From Cornus controversa (Eukaryota; Streptophyta; Magnoliopsida; Cornales; Cornaceae), in NCBI GenBank assembly GCA_026545225.1, contig CM048845.1:123122033-123186032 (forward strand): 64,000 nucleotides of DNA, written 5' to 3'. The translations under genes and the position numbers were made by a program. Below, one piece after another: positions 34,688 through 46,131 of the stretch. Under the pieces are notes generated by a model that saw only the letters and a program-made list of their open reading frames with translations, ran no database searches and was not told where the DNA came from. Within the stretch, counting starts at the first letter, position 1. Every line of letters starts with the position of its first letter.

Positions 34688-34727
<40 letters not shown>
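34688..34727. repeat. (AT)n microsatellite
   Basis: About 19 AT units upstream of gene 2. A shorter run sits at the equivalent place in the gene 3 flank (52590-52610). Confidence 0.9.
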
Positions 34728-34729
<2 letters not shown>

Positions 34730-35808
34730 CTATGCTCCTCAGGCACAAAAGAGATCGAAGAAACCTTTATTGGATCAACCAGAATTAAGGTTTTGTTGAT
34801 TCAAAATATTAAAAACAGATTTCATCCTAACTGATTTTCGGATTTGAAACCACAAACATAATTAAGAAAAACAATTTAGCAGTACAGTTTGGTTTCGAAA
34901 GTTTACTGAATCATATTTAAATCTCACATCAACAATCAAAATAATAATCAAAATGACACTCTGTTTTGCCTATATATTTTCCCATATTCAAAGTTTGCAT
35001 TGATTTTCAAATAATTCTTCTTAGCCCGGAATTGGACCAATTGGTTGAAGAGAGATTGACACATAAATAAATGGTAGCTGAAGCCATCAAATTTTGCTGC
35101 TACCTTTTTTGTAGATTAATAAGACATGCATGGGGAAGTAGTTTGTTAAGACGCGTTGCGGGTGGGCCAATCGAACGAAGACTCGGACGACTCGACTTAG
35201 AAAAGTCTCTGGCACTCCCACCACATTTTCTCCACCAAAAAGTAAAGAAGATTGCGACGCCCAGTATACTTTCTTTTTGAGAGAAGAACTTTCATATTAA
35301 GCCATTGATTGACCACTACCCCATGGAATACCAAAGATTCGATCTGTACATTCTTAGATTACCAAGAATCCTGAACCTATCCATCTCTTATCATCTAATT
35401 TAACTACCAACTCCAATCCTGTGCTGTGTCCAGAAGAGAAGAGGGTGAAAATCACCTAAAGTCCAAAGGCTGTGCAGACCACATTTTTTTTTTGAGTATA
35501 TAGAATATTGTTTCTTATTCTAATAATTATACTAAAAAATTGGTAGATGCAGTAATGTCTAATGCACCGATAAGTTTGTATCCTGTCCATGCAACTGTTT
35601 TCAAAATCCGTCTAATTTAAATTATCCAAATAACATACAATAAAATTTCGATAAATAAATGTTTCATAAATTAATAACCTTATTTAAATAATAAAATATT
35701 TTGGTCCTAACTCGTGTCACTGTACTAAATTAATAATCTAAGCAAATACATAATATAATAATTTTTTTAGAAATTCTTAAGGGTCCAATGAAATATAAAT
35801 TAATAATT

Positions 35809-36835
35809 TGATGAAACAAAAATCTATCCCGAACTGGTCAAACGCTAACCTATAAAAAAGGATAAGAGAAGAGTAATCGAGAGAGCACCGGCGCGGTGCC
35901 GGCCGACGGTATTAATTGCGTACCTTGGTATATGGACCGTCCTATATTTATAGTGATCAAGTGAGGATGTGTCCCAGTAAAACCCTGTCTCTTCAGCTTC
36001 CCTTTCCCACTTGGAGATAACTAGTCTTGATCTAAACGGATACCCCGACTTTGCGCCTCACGCCTGCTCGGCGCGGCTCTGGCCACCCACGTGGGGCGGC
36101 TTTGGCTGTGCTCAAGATGGGCCGATTTCTTGTTGAGCCCGCCGCTTGGTCGGGCCAATTTCTTCTTGGGCTCAGCTTTTGGTTGGGCCGGTTTCTTCTT
36201 GGGCCCACCGCTTGGTCGAGCCGATTTCTTCCTGGGCTCGGCCCTTGGCCGGTGTATAAGAACCCAATTTATATATATATATATATATAATTATTGTCAC
36301 TTTGAAGAATCGAACCTTAGCTAATAAGCTCTAATGGTCTCACCCTAACCATTATGCTAATGACTCACTTGGTTAATAAACTTTAACTAATAAACATCAT
36401 AGCACAGCTCTTGATAAGTCATGCGACAACCTTGGCGGGACTTACCCGCCATTTGCTAAAATTTCTTTTAATGAGTTGTGCCCCCGTAGGGTCAGTTGAC
36501 AATGTTCTCGAGATTAATTATCCTGCCTTTTTCATTAAAGTCCATTTAAAGAGGTGTGTCCCCGTAGAGCTGTGTCCCGGTAGTTGGGCTGGGCCCCCGT
36601 AGGGGTTGTGTCCCCATAGGCTAGCCATGCGTAGGGCTGTGTCCCCATAGGCTAGCCGTGCGTAGGGCTGTGTCCCCGTATGGTTGTGCCCCCGTAGGGC
36701 TATTTTAACAATATTCTCAGAATTCATCCATCCCGCCTTTTTCATTAAAGGCCCTCATTGGAGGTATGTCCCCGTAGAGTTGTGCCCACGTAGGGCTATT
36801 TAACAATGTTCTCGGAATTCATCCATCCCGCCTTT
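35809..36835 (-). mobile_element. Element C: fragment of the element A/B family
   Basis: Starts with a partial LTR (35809 to ~36045) of the same family. A GC-rich block follows (36050-36245), then an (AT)n run, the tRNA-like stretch (36300-36375) and 3-4 tandem units (36470-36835), in the same order as in element B. The other LTR and the gag are missing. It abuts AT-rich repeats that precede the Copia element. Fossil fragment. Confidence 0.8.
36300..36375 (-). ncRNA. tRNA-like / SINE-head sequence inside element C
   Basis: On the minus strand, TAGCATAATGG (36349-36359) fits box A (TRGYNNANNGG) and GGTTCGATTCT (36306-36316) fits box B (GGTTCGANNCY), at tRNA-like spacing. The same module is in element B, so it belongs to the element family. 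No confident cloverleaf could be drawn. Confidence 0.45.
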
Positions 36836-36839
36836 TGTG

Positions 36840-37110
36840 TGCATACTTTATATAAATGATATATTTATATAATCCTTCTCGATTGGAAAAATCAGCATAC
36901 TTAAGCTATATAAATGTTATATTTATATAATTCTTCCCAATTGGAAAAATCGGCATACTTGAGCTATTTAAATTTTATATTTATAAAGTCCTTCCTGTTT
37001 GGAGAAGTGGCATGTTTATATTAATATAATAAATCCTTCTCAATTGAAAAAATTGACATCCTTGAGCTATTTAAATACTTTCTTTTTTGAGAAGAGGCAT
37101 AGTTATACTG
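36840..37110. repeat. AT-rich tandem repeat, ~4 copies of ~65-70 bp
   Basis: Units contain GCATACTTGAGCTATTTAAAT, then TATATTTATATAATCCTTC and an ATTGGAAAAATCGGC-type stretch. It may be the leader of the Copia element or separate debris. Confidence 0.65.
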
Positions 37111-37229
37111 ATGAATATATGTTTGTCAATATATTATATCTTAAATATTATTACCATGTGTTTGTTAATATACTATAACTGTATATTTTTCTAACCACGT
37201 TATTTGACATTTTATAGTCTCTTGAAAAA

Positions 37230-38110
37230 ATGTCAAATCTTGCAAAGCTCAATTTTACTGCCCTTAATATTTCGGGAAAGAACTATTTATGTTGGATTCT
37301 TGTGTGGAGATCCATCTCAATGCTAAGAATCTGGGAGAAACTATTAAAGATAGAAATGAAGCATCTGTGCAAGAAAGGGCAAAGACAATGATTTTCATTC
37401 GCCATTATATACATGAGGATTTGAAATTCAAATATCTTACGGTAAAGATCCATCCATTCTATAGAAAATTTTGAAGGATAGGTTCGAACATCAAAGAACA
37501 ATAATCCTTCCAAGAGCTCGAGACAAATGGTCAAAATTAAAGTTGTCCGATTATAAATCTGTTATAAAATATAATTCAGGTTTGTTTCGAATAAACTTTC
37601 AAATGAACTTGTGTGGAGAGTCAAAAACTGATGTGGATATGTTAGAAAAAACATTCACCACATTTCATTCCTCGAACTTGCTTTTCTAATAGTAGTATCA
37701 AGAGAGACATTTTACAAGATATTCTGAATTGATATCTTGCTTGTTAGTGGCTGAACAAAACAATGAGCTCTTGTTGAAAAATTACCAATTACGTCAAATT
37801 GGATTAGCTTCATTAACTGAAGCACATGTAACATCCTTTAACGGTCGTGGACGTGGACGTGGTCGTGGTAATGGACGTGGTTTTGATCATGGTCATGGTC
37901 AGTACCACGGTAAAAATAATTATGATAACTCTCATTCATCATGGTTTCCTAGATGGAATCACACTCCATACCACCACGAAGGAAATAAAGTGGAGCAAAG
38001 CAAGATAAAATGAAATGAGTGCAAAACGCACCTTCTAAATAGTATGAAAATGCTTGCTTTAGATGTGGCATGAAATGACATTGGTCACAAACATGTAGAA
38101 CACCCAAACA
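37230..38110 (+). pseudogene. Copia gag remnant
   Basis: Recognised by LAKLNFTALNISGKNYL at the start, a MLEKTFTTFHSSN segment, and SCLLVAEQNNELLLKNYQ. A Gly/Arg-rich tract (GRGRGRGRGNGRGFDHGHG) and a CCHC-like knuckle follow. Fossil. Confidence 0.8.
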
Positions 38111-38382
38111 CTTGGTTGATCTATATCAAGCTTCCATCAAAGGAAAAGGAAAAAAAAAGAGACTGAAACAAATGTTGTCGAGAATTATGAGCCAAAGGCC
38201 ATTAATCATCTTAATGTTTCAGATTTCTATAAAGACCTCAATGATAACATTGATTTGTAGAATGATGATGGAAATGTCCACATCAACTCATCTTATTTTC
38301 TTTTGGTATTTTTATTTCCAGTTTATTTTATTTTTGGTGATGTAATATATTTTAATATGAATTTTGTATTTTGTTTTGAAGA

Positions 38383-39547
38383 ATGGATCTAACCAATGCA
38401 TTCCCCGAATCAAAGAAAATTGATGAAGATATATGTTTGGTTGACAGTACAACAACACATACTATCCTTCGAGATAGAAAATATTTTTCTCATATAAATT
38501 TAGTTGAGACTAATGTTAATACAATATCAAGATCTGTAAACCTGATTGAAGGATCTGGAAAAGATTGTATTGTGCTCCCATTTGGAACAAAATTATATAT
38601 TGATGATGTACTATGCTCAAACAGATTCAGGAGGAATCTATTAAGTTTCAAAGATATACATTATAATGGATATTATATTGAAACAATAAATGAAGGGAGT
38701 ATAGAATATTTATGCATTACATCTACAATTTCATGCAAGAAACATGTTTCAGAGAAACTCTCGACTTTCTTTTCTGGATTATATTTTATGAATATAAGGA
38801 CAATTGAATCACATATAGTGATGCACCAGAAGTGCTTTGACCCAAAGAATTTTATACTTTGGCATGATTGCCTTGGTCATCCTGAGTCAACGATGATGCG
38901 TCGAATTATTGAAAATTCAAATGGACATCCAGTAAAGAATAATAAAATTATTTTGACAAGTGATTATACATGTGTCACATGCTCACAAGGAAAGTTAATT
39001 GTGAGGCTATCTCTTTCAAAAGTTCTTGTTGAATCTCCTGATTTTTTAAAAAGGATCCATGGGAATATATGTGGGCCTATTCACCCATCATATGGATCAT
39101 TTCGTTATTTTACAGTCTTAATTGATGCCTCAACTCGATGGTCTTATGTATGTTTACTTTTTACTCGCAATGTAGCATTTGCTAGACTATTGGTACAAAA
39201 GATACTGTTCCTCGAAAGAGGAAAATATAATAGAAAGTGCAAAAAAAAATGACACTCCTTTGAAGGTCATACTTACAAAGGGAGCAATAATAGCGCTTGA
39301 AGAAACACAAGCCCTTGATGAGGCCATTGAAATAATAGCCCTTGATGAGGCAGAAAAAAAAATAGTAATACCTAAAAATGATGAGATATCAATAAATTAT
39401 GCAAAAAGATGGAACAGAAATAAAGTTCTTGTCAACAACATATTCTCTTTCGCAGTTGCTCTTGATATTGCAAGAGATGATGAGGATCCGGAATCACAAT
39501 ACGTAGACGAATGTCAATGCATAAATGATTGGCCAAAATGGAAATAA
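38383..39547 (+). pseudogene. Copia protease / GAG-pre-integrase / integrase remnant
   Basis: A protease-like WLVDSTTTHTI-type stretch (LVDSTTTHTILRDRKYF) comes first. The GAG-pre-integrase HDCLGHPES motif follows, then CVTCSQGKL and the start of the integrase core (DASTRWSYVCLL). The rest of the integrase is mostly absent. Fossil. Confidence 0.75.
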
Positions 39548-41090
39548 GTAATACAGGCAGAATTAAATTCATTACAAAACTATAAATATTTGGACCAAAA
39601 TATGTAGGGTACAAATGAGTATTTGTACAAAAAAGAAATGAGAAAAATAAAATTATGAGATACAAAGCCCGCTTGGTGGCATAAGGTTTCTCACAGAGGC
39701 CTGGTATTGACTATGAGGAGACATATTCTCCCATCGTAATGGATGCAATCACATTTCGATTCTTGATTAATTTGACAGTCACAGAAAGGCTGAAAATGCA
39801 TCTAATGGATGTGGTTATGACATATTTATATGGATCACTTGATAATGATATTTATATAAAAATCCTAGAAAGATTTCAAATATCTTAAGTAAGTTCTTCA
39901 AAACCATGTTGCATGTACTCAATCAAGTTACAACGTTCGTTGTACGAGTTGAAGTAATCTGGATGCAGGTGGTACAATCGCCTTAGTGAGTACTTATTAA
40001 AAGAATGATATGTAAATAATCCAATTTGTCCATGCATTTTCATTAAGAAATCAAAATTTAGATTTGCAATTATAGTAGTATATGTTAATCATCTGAATTT
40101 TGTGAGAACTCTTGAAGAGCTCACCACAACTGCTAATTATTTAAAGAAAGAATTCAAAATGAAAGATCTTGGTAAAAAAAAGTGTTTCCTTGGACTACAG
40201 ATTGAACATTTACCAAGTGGAATTCATATTCATCAGTTAACATATACAGAAAAAATGTTGAAACGATTTTATATTGATAAAGCTCATCCATTAAGTTCTC
40301 CAATGGTTGTCCGATCACTTGTTGTGAAGAATGATCCATTCCATCCTAACTAAGATAATGAAGAATTTCTTGGTTCTGAAATTCCATATCTTAATACTAT
40401 TGGTGCTCTTTTGTATCTTGCAAATTGCACCCGACTAGACATAGCATTTTCAGTCAATTTATTGGCACGATACAGTGTTGCACCAACCCATAGACATTGG
40501 AATGAAGTCAAGCATATAATGCGGTATTTTCGTGGAATAATTGATATGAGATTAATTTTATTCAAACAAATCAAAATCCCAATTAGTTGGATATGCAGAT
40601 ACAGGTTATCTTTCTGACCACATAAAGCTCGATCACAGACATGATATGTATTTATTTGTGGTGACACTATTATATCATGGAGATCGATGAAACCTATAAT
40701 GACTGCAACTTCTTCCAATCATTCTGAGATACTCGTGATTCATGAAGCAAGTCGGGAGTGCATTTGGTTGAGATTTATAGTGCAACATATTTGAGAAACA
40801 TGTGGACTTTCCTCAATAACAGATAGCCCAACAATATTGTTTGGGCTGCGTGCCTTACACAAATCAAAGGAGGCTATATTAAAGGAGACAGAATCAAACA
40901 CATCTTACTAAAATTCTTTTATACTCACGAGCTTAAGAAAAATGGTGATATTGATGTTCAACAAATTTGATTATGTGATAATTTAGCAGATTTGTTCACT
41001 AAAGCTCTACTTATCATGACATTTAAGAAATTGGTTCACAATATTGGAATGCGGCAACTCAAAGATTTTTCATGTTAATGAGAGGGATAA
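39548..41090 (+). pseudogene. Copia reverse transcriptase / RNase H remnant
   Basis: RT segments include KKEFKMKDLGKKKCFLGLQI and GIHIHQLTYTEKMLKRF. RNase H-side segments include YLANCTRLDIAFSVNLLARY, HRHWNEVKHIMRYFRG and a final DNLADLFTKAL. This order is diagnostic for Copia. Fossil with many breaks. Confidence 0.8.
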
Positions 41091-41365
41091 ATTGATTGAA
41101 AATGTATTAACTTATTGCACTCTTTTTCCTTCGATCAGGTTTTATCCCACTGAATTTTTTTGACAAGGTTTTATTGATACAATTTTTATTCACGTAACAT
41201 CACTTTCACATACTCGAGACAATTTTCTTAGCATATATAATGTAGTAGACCATAAGGGAGAGTGTTGTAAAAGTAAAATTGTAGAGTCCACCCCCATTAT
41301 TACTCTTTATCTACTTGCCAACTTGCTTCTCATTTTGCCTATAAATAAGGCATTGTATGATGTAC

Positions 41366-42759
41366 TGATAAGTGTTCAATACTATGCATTTAAACCCTCT
41401 TTATTGCATATGTTAGTCCCGTTATTACGTTTTCTGAGATACGTTTACGGTATTTTTGTGTTTTTGATGTATTGCAGGTTTTGTACTAAAAGGAGCAATG
41501 TTTGAGGTCATTTGCAGTTGAAGAGCGAATTGAAGCTAAGGCATCTCGATCAATCGAGATGTTGATCTCGATCAATCGGAATCTCGATTGATCGAGGATG
41601 CATTTCAATTAATCAAAAATCTCGACTAATCGAGATTCTAATCTCGATCAATCGAGATTCTGCAGACCCACTTGCCCACTTGCTCACCTGCACTTCCCAC
41701 TTGCAATAAAATCCACCTTTTTGCACGACTTGGATGGATTTTCTGACTTGAACAAGACACATGGAGATATTATTGACTTAGTTGGTATATATATTGATAT
41801 ATATATATATATATATGGTGGGCCCCAAGGATGAAAAGGTAGCCACAAATGCACAAAAGGAGCCATTTTCACATAAAACATATACCATACATTGAGATTT
41901 TCGGGAGAGGGAGCTGAACCAGACCTTGAAGCTTCATTTTCTCCATCAACGGAAGAGTGCAAGGCTGCCATGATCAACTAACTTCTCTACTAGGGTGTGG
42001 GTGAAACCCCTTGCTATGTAAACTTGTTCATTTTTGTAGCATTATTTGGGATTTGTATTTAAATGTTGATTACTTAATCTAGTGATAATGTACACTTATA
42101 CATTTCTTATATATATTCATATGATGTTATTTTTATTCTTGTCTTAGAGTATAATCCATCTTATGAATGCACAACACTTGCATTTTCCACAAAAAGTGCA
42201 AGTAATGGCTAAGCAATGGTGTTTAAATGGAGTGTGTTGTTCTTGCTTGTATAAACCATGCCAAGATGAGGTAGTTTGGTTGCATTTAGGTTCACTTAGA
42301 GAGTAGGGTAATTAGTTAGGTTGAAGAACTATGCTTGTTGAAGATGGATTATGATAGATTTGCACACACATTGATCTTTTGATATGTTGTTGAGGTCACA
42401 AGTCTAATGACATTGTTAGACATTTAATCTTATAAATCCCAAGTTTGCTACATTGTTGGACATGTGAATGGCTAGTGGTGGAAATCACCCCTAGTTCTCT
42501 ATCCCAACTTACAACTCTTTAAATTTAATGTTATTACATTTCATGCAATAGTTTTAAAACAAAAAAATCAAAACCTTATTTTTAGAATTAAAGTGGAATT
42601 AATCTTTCTTCAAGACAATTAACAACTAGTCCTCATGGGATCGATACCCTCTATATAGAGCCGCATCTACAAAGATTCGTGCTCTTGCTAGTGGTTAAAT
42701 TATATTTTGAAAAAGGACAAAAATTAAGCTTAGAATTGCAATCAAGTTTAGCCACATCA
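41366..42759 (+). mobile_element. Solo LTR nested in the Copia 3' LTR
   Basis: 1,394 bp, starting TGATAAGTGTTCAATACTAT and ending GCCACATCA. The perfect duplication TGTAC (41361-41365 and 42760-42764) flanks it. It carries a cluster of dyad repeats (41546-41660). Its flanks are the two halves of the Copia LTR, so it is the younger insertion. Family not assigned, though general build resembles the other long LTRs here. Confidence 0.92.
41546..41662. repeat. Cluster of CTCGATCAATCGAG dyad repeats
   Basis: At least five copies or variants of CTCGAT-NN-ATCGAG within about 115 bp inside the solo LTR. Each is an inverted repeat with a 2-bp centre. Confidence 0.85.
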
Positions 42760-42908
42760 TGTACATTGTGTAGTGATTTGATACAAAAAAAGTTCTTCCT
42801 CTTTCTCTTTCAATTTCTCTTATTATACTAGTGTGCTTACTCTTGCAATTTCTTTTTTATTTACAACAGAGGCAACGATCTCTAAAAAATGGGACTTCTT
42901 TTTACTGA

Positions 42909-44100
42909 ATTGTAGTTCTCTCTTCCTTGTCTCACAATCATCACTGCATAATCTCTATAAACCGGGACGTAATTTCTTCCTGCAGCCCAGACGATGACGT
43001 CAGCTTGACGCTCAGCCGTCTGATTCGCTATGAATATACTAAATCCCCTGTCACTTTGCTTAGCCATCTCAATTTCAAAATCACAGAAGTTTAGTCTCAC
43101 CAGGTACATAAAACCCGAATCTACAGGCAAATTCCAAGTGAGATTGTAGATCTTGAACTCTGGTTGCATGTTTCCTATGAACCGAGCGCTGATATATAGT
43201 TAGACCGGTGCAGTGTAATTGGGTACATCACTGGTGAAGATAGGTTCGAAATCCCAGTTAAGTGGAAGAGGCCCTATGTTTGAAAAGTAATCGTCATCAT
43301 TCAACCAGTGTCGAAATATGCCCGTGTCCTGCATGGACGAAATCTCACTCCCACCAACATTCAATATGTGTACGGTCTCAAGAGCAGTGTTGTTTTCAAT
43401 ACGAAATACTGGGTTTTTCTTGTTGCAGATAAAAGTAACACCTTGTGTCTCGGCGAAGCTGTAATAAAGATTGGTAGGCATGGAGACAACTTCAATTCCA
43501 TTGATGAAAGCATATGCATCGGACGGAGTTGAAGACGGAGTGAAGGTGATGTTCAATGTTTGATCTTGATCTTCAATGTTTATGCAGAATTCTTTGACTA
43601 GATAGTTGGAGCCGAGATAAGTAGTTGTTAGGGAAACATTGAAGTTGCTGAGAAGAGTGAATTGATTGGCTTTGACGAAGAAGAAGGCTTTGGTGGGGTC
43701 AAAGTTTGGTGGGTATTGAGAAGGGTAGAAGTGCAAGCGGATGAATTTTTGGCCGACGGTGACCAGAAATACGAAGCTGAAATCAGATAGAGATATGCGT
43801 GCTATCATGTAGGGAACAATGGTCACTTAGGGAGATTGTCTCTGTGCTTTAAAGGCTATTGATGTGTTTTTTTTTGTTTTAAAATGGAGAGAGAATTTGT
43901 ATCAGTGTAGGCGACCCATTTCCCGCGTACTGGCGTGGTGTTGTTGACAGAGGAGCCGCAGTCAAGGGCGATATTTTCAGTAGGTTTGTAAAGAGCTGGT
44001 TGTGAGTCGAGGGAAATGGGGAAGAGGAGGTACAGAGTGAGAATCACTGTATTGTAGAAATATATAATTGTCCTGCTGGTGTTCTTAATTGCAAGAGAGA
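42909..44100 (-). pseudogene. CrRLK1L (FERONIA-like) pseudogene
   Basis: Ectodomain only. From right to left: signal peptide with DSQPALYKPTENIALDCGSS (44047-43856), malectin-like region (43826-43200) and its C-terminal part (43169-42913). The start codon aligned with genes 2 and 3 is changed (ATT at about 44091). The frame is broken between these blocks, and two stops lie in the ectodomain. Homology stops at about 42913 after GRE, so the linker, transmembrane helix and kinase are missing. The 5' flank (44092-44150) still matches genes 2 and 3. It is close to gene 3 in sequence. It abuts the Copia 3' LTR, so transposon insertion with deletion probably removed the kinase half. Confidence 0.92.
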
Positions 44101-44754
44101 CTTAGAACCCCGAAGGCACAAGATGGAAAGATATGAATGGAATTGTGAAATACCTAGGAAAATTTCGCGCATGAGGTAACTAGTCTCATACACAAAACTT
44201 GAGAAATATTAATAACTGATAGCAACAATAGTAAGAAGGAAAGTCTCTCTAAATTAATATAACATTAAATAACTGAGTACGTGTTTGGTATTACAATTTG
44301 AAAGTCCCGTAATCCAAGGACCTCTTAACCACAAAGACTAAGAGTTTTTAATTCTAAATTAATACCAACAATCAAAGTCTCAAAAGTTCATAGGTTGGCT
44401 CTTGAAGAAGATAAGTTCCTACCCTGTAACCGATGAGAGAGAAAATATCTGCCACAACCAAATCCTAAAACTCTATCATCGCGAGGGAATTTGCTTGGGA
44501 CCTGAAATCAACAAAGTGGGTTAAACCTATGAGCAAGTCCTATCTACTACATCCCAATCAGAGAACCAATATACATACCCTCAATGTGAGGGACATAAGA
44601 GATAAATATAGGTGTAAACATATAGGTCATTCCTTATTCAGTTCATGTTTTCAAAGATAAAAATCATCTTATACATTATCCCAACAAACCCATATCATTC
44701 AATAATGAACATATTCTTTAAGTTCAAAATAAAGAAACATATGCATGCATTTTA

Positions 44755-45180
44755 TTAAATCTAGGCAATCTTGACATGCCAAATATAATGTATAGATACC
44801 TTATTAGGTATTGGCAATCCTGACACGCCTGACAATCCTGACATGCCAAAAATAATGTATAGATACCTTATTTGGTATTGGCGATCCTGACATGCCTGAT
44901 AATCCTGGCATGCCACATATAATGTATAGATACCTTATTAGGTATGGGCGATCCTGACACGTCTGGTAATCCTGACATACCAAATATGATGTATAGATAC
45001 CTTATTAGGTACTGGCGATCCTGACACGCCTGATAATCCTGACATGCCAAATATAATGTATAGATACCTTATTAGGTATTGGCGATCTTGACACGCCTGA
45101 CAATCCTGACATGCCAAATATAATGTATAGATACCTTATTAGGTATTGGCGATCCTAACACGCCTATGCAATCCTTACAT
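44755..45180. repeat. 69-bp tandem repeat, ~6 copies
   Basis: The unit contains CCTGACATGCCAAATATAAT, then GTATAGATACCTTATTAGG and TATTGGCGATCCTGACACGC. The steps are about 68-69 bp. Confidence 0.9.
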
Positions 45181-45599
45181 GCGTCCCAAACCAATTTACA
45201 ACATGAATAAGAAAATGTGCACAATTATTAAAAATGCACAAGATATAAGGATTTAAATTGTTAGATATCCGATCATAACAAAGAGATAACTCGTTCACAA
45301 ATAAGCTATACCAAATGTATCGTGGATAATTATAACTTCAAAAAGAAAACAGTTAAGACAATAAAAATAACACAAGCATCTATTATAGGATAAAATACTC
45401 AACCAAACCTCTAATGTATCTAAACTTTTGAGGGAGTCAAAACCTAACTCTAGTCTAGGTTTCTGGGCTTATTCTGCTTCTAAAACCATGTTTAACTATT
45501 CTGGAATAATCTAAAAATATTTAGAAAATTTAAAAAAATTTCAAGTAAAAGAAAATAAAACATCGTGTTGAGGCAAGCTTTTAAAACCGATACAACCAC

Positions 45600-46130
45600 A
45601 ATGGAAACTTATTTTCTCTTGAAATTTAAAACCTAAGTGGATTTCATCCCTATAAAGTTACCTGAATGTTTTTAGAATTTTTCAGAATTTTAAAATATTT
45701 TTTAAGATAAAAGAAGGTGAAAAACCTACTTTTTAGACACCTTAAAAATCAATTGAACTATAAGAGGACCTAATTTCAATATGAAAATTTAAAACCAAGT
45801 TCATTTAACATTTAGGAAGTTATAGTAAAAATTTGGGAAGTTTTGAAATTATAAAATTATTTTCTAGAATAAAAGAAGGTGAAAAACCCAATTTTTTTTA
45901 CACTTTAAAAATCAATTGCACTACAAGGGCAGCTTATTTCGAGATGAAAATTTAAACCCTAGTTCATTTAACCTCCAAAAAGTTACAGTAAAAATTTGAG
46001 AATTTTTGAAAAATTTTAAGCATTTTTCTAAAATAAAAGGAGGTGAAAACTCAATTTTTAGACACTTAAGAAATCAATTTAAAATCATCAGAAAATCTTC
46101 TCGATGTGAAATTAAAACCCAAGCACTTTA
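45600..46130. repeat. ~150-bp tandem repeat, 3-4 copies
   Basis: Each unit has AAAAGAAGGTGAAAAACC, a run like TTTAGACACCTTAAAAATCAA, then AAGTTCATTTAAC and AAAATTTGGGAAGTTTT-type stretches. Confidence 0.75.
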
Positions 46131-46131
46131 C

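Larger units (their letters stand above)
34386..35590 (-). repeat. 5' flank of gene 2, paralogous to the gene 3 5' flank
   Basis: Matches 52299-53240 in long blocks, including GACTTAGAAAAGTCTCTGGC near 35195 and the sequence before CACCGATAAGTTT near 35568. Blocks also match 62270-62700. Similarity stops near 35590, before element C. Confidence 0.8.
37230..42868 (+). mobile_element. Ty1/Copia element, fossil, 5' LTR not found, 3' LTR split by a solo LTR
   Basis: Parts in Copia order: gag (37230-38110, including a zinc-knuckle region near 38050), protease and GAG-pre-integrase and integrase start (38383-39250), a shortened integrase region, reverse transcriptase (~39540-40350), RNase H (~40370-41080), polypurine tract AAGGGAGAG (41252-41260), and 3' LTR (41261-41365 plus 42765-42868). 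The gag wording (ALNISGKNYL, SELISCLLVAEQNNELL) is that of a common plant Copia lineage. It is broken, with many interruptions and internal losses. No 5' LTR was seen. Confidence 0.85.
44155..46130. repeat. LTR-like debris with two tandem repeat families, left of the Gypsy remnant
   Basis: Contains ~6 copies of a 69-bp unit (44755-45180) and ~3-4 copies of a ~150-bp unit (45600-46130). Such repeats are frequent in long plant Gypsy LTRs, and the sequence seems to run opposite to the integrase remnant at 46132. No ends or target duplication found. Confidence 0.5.
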
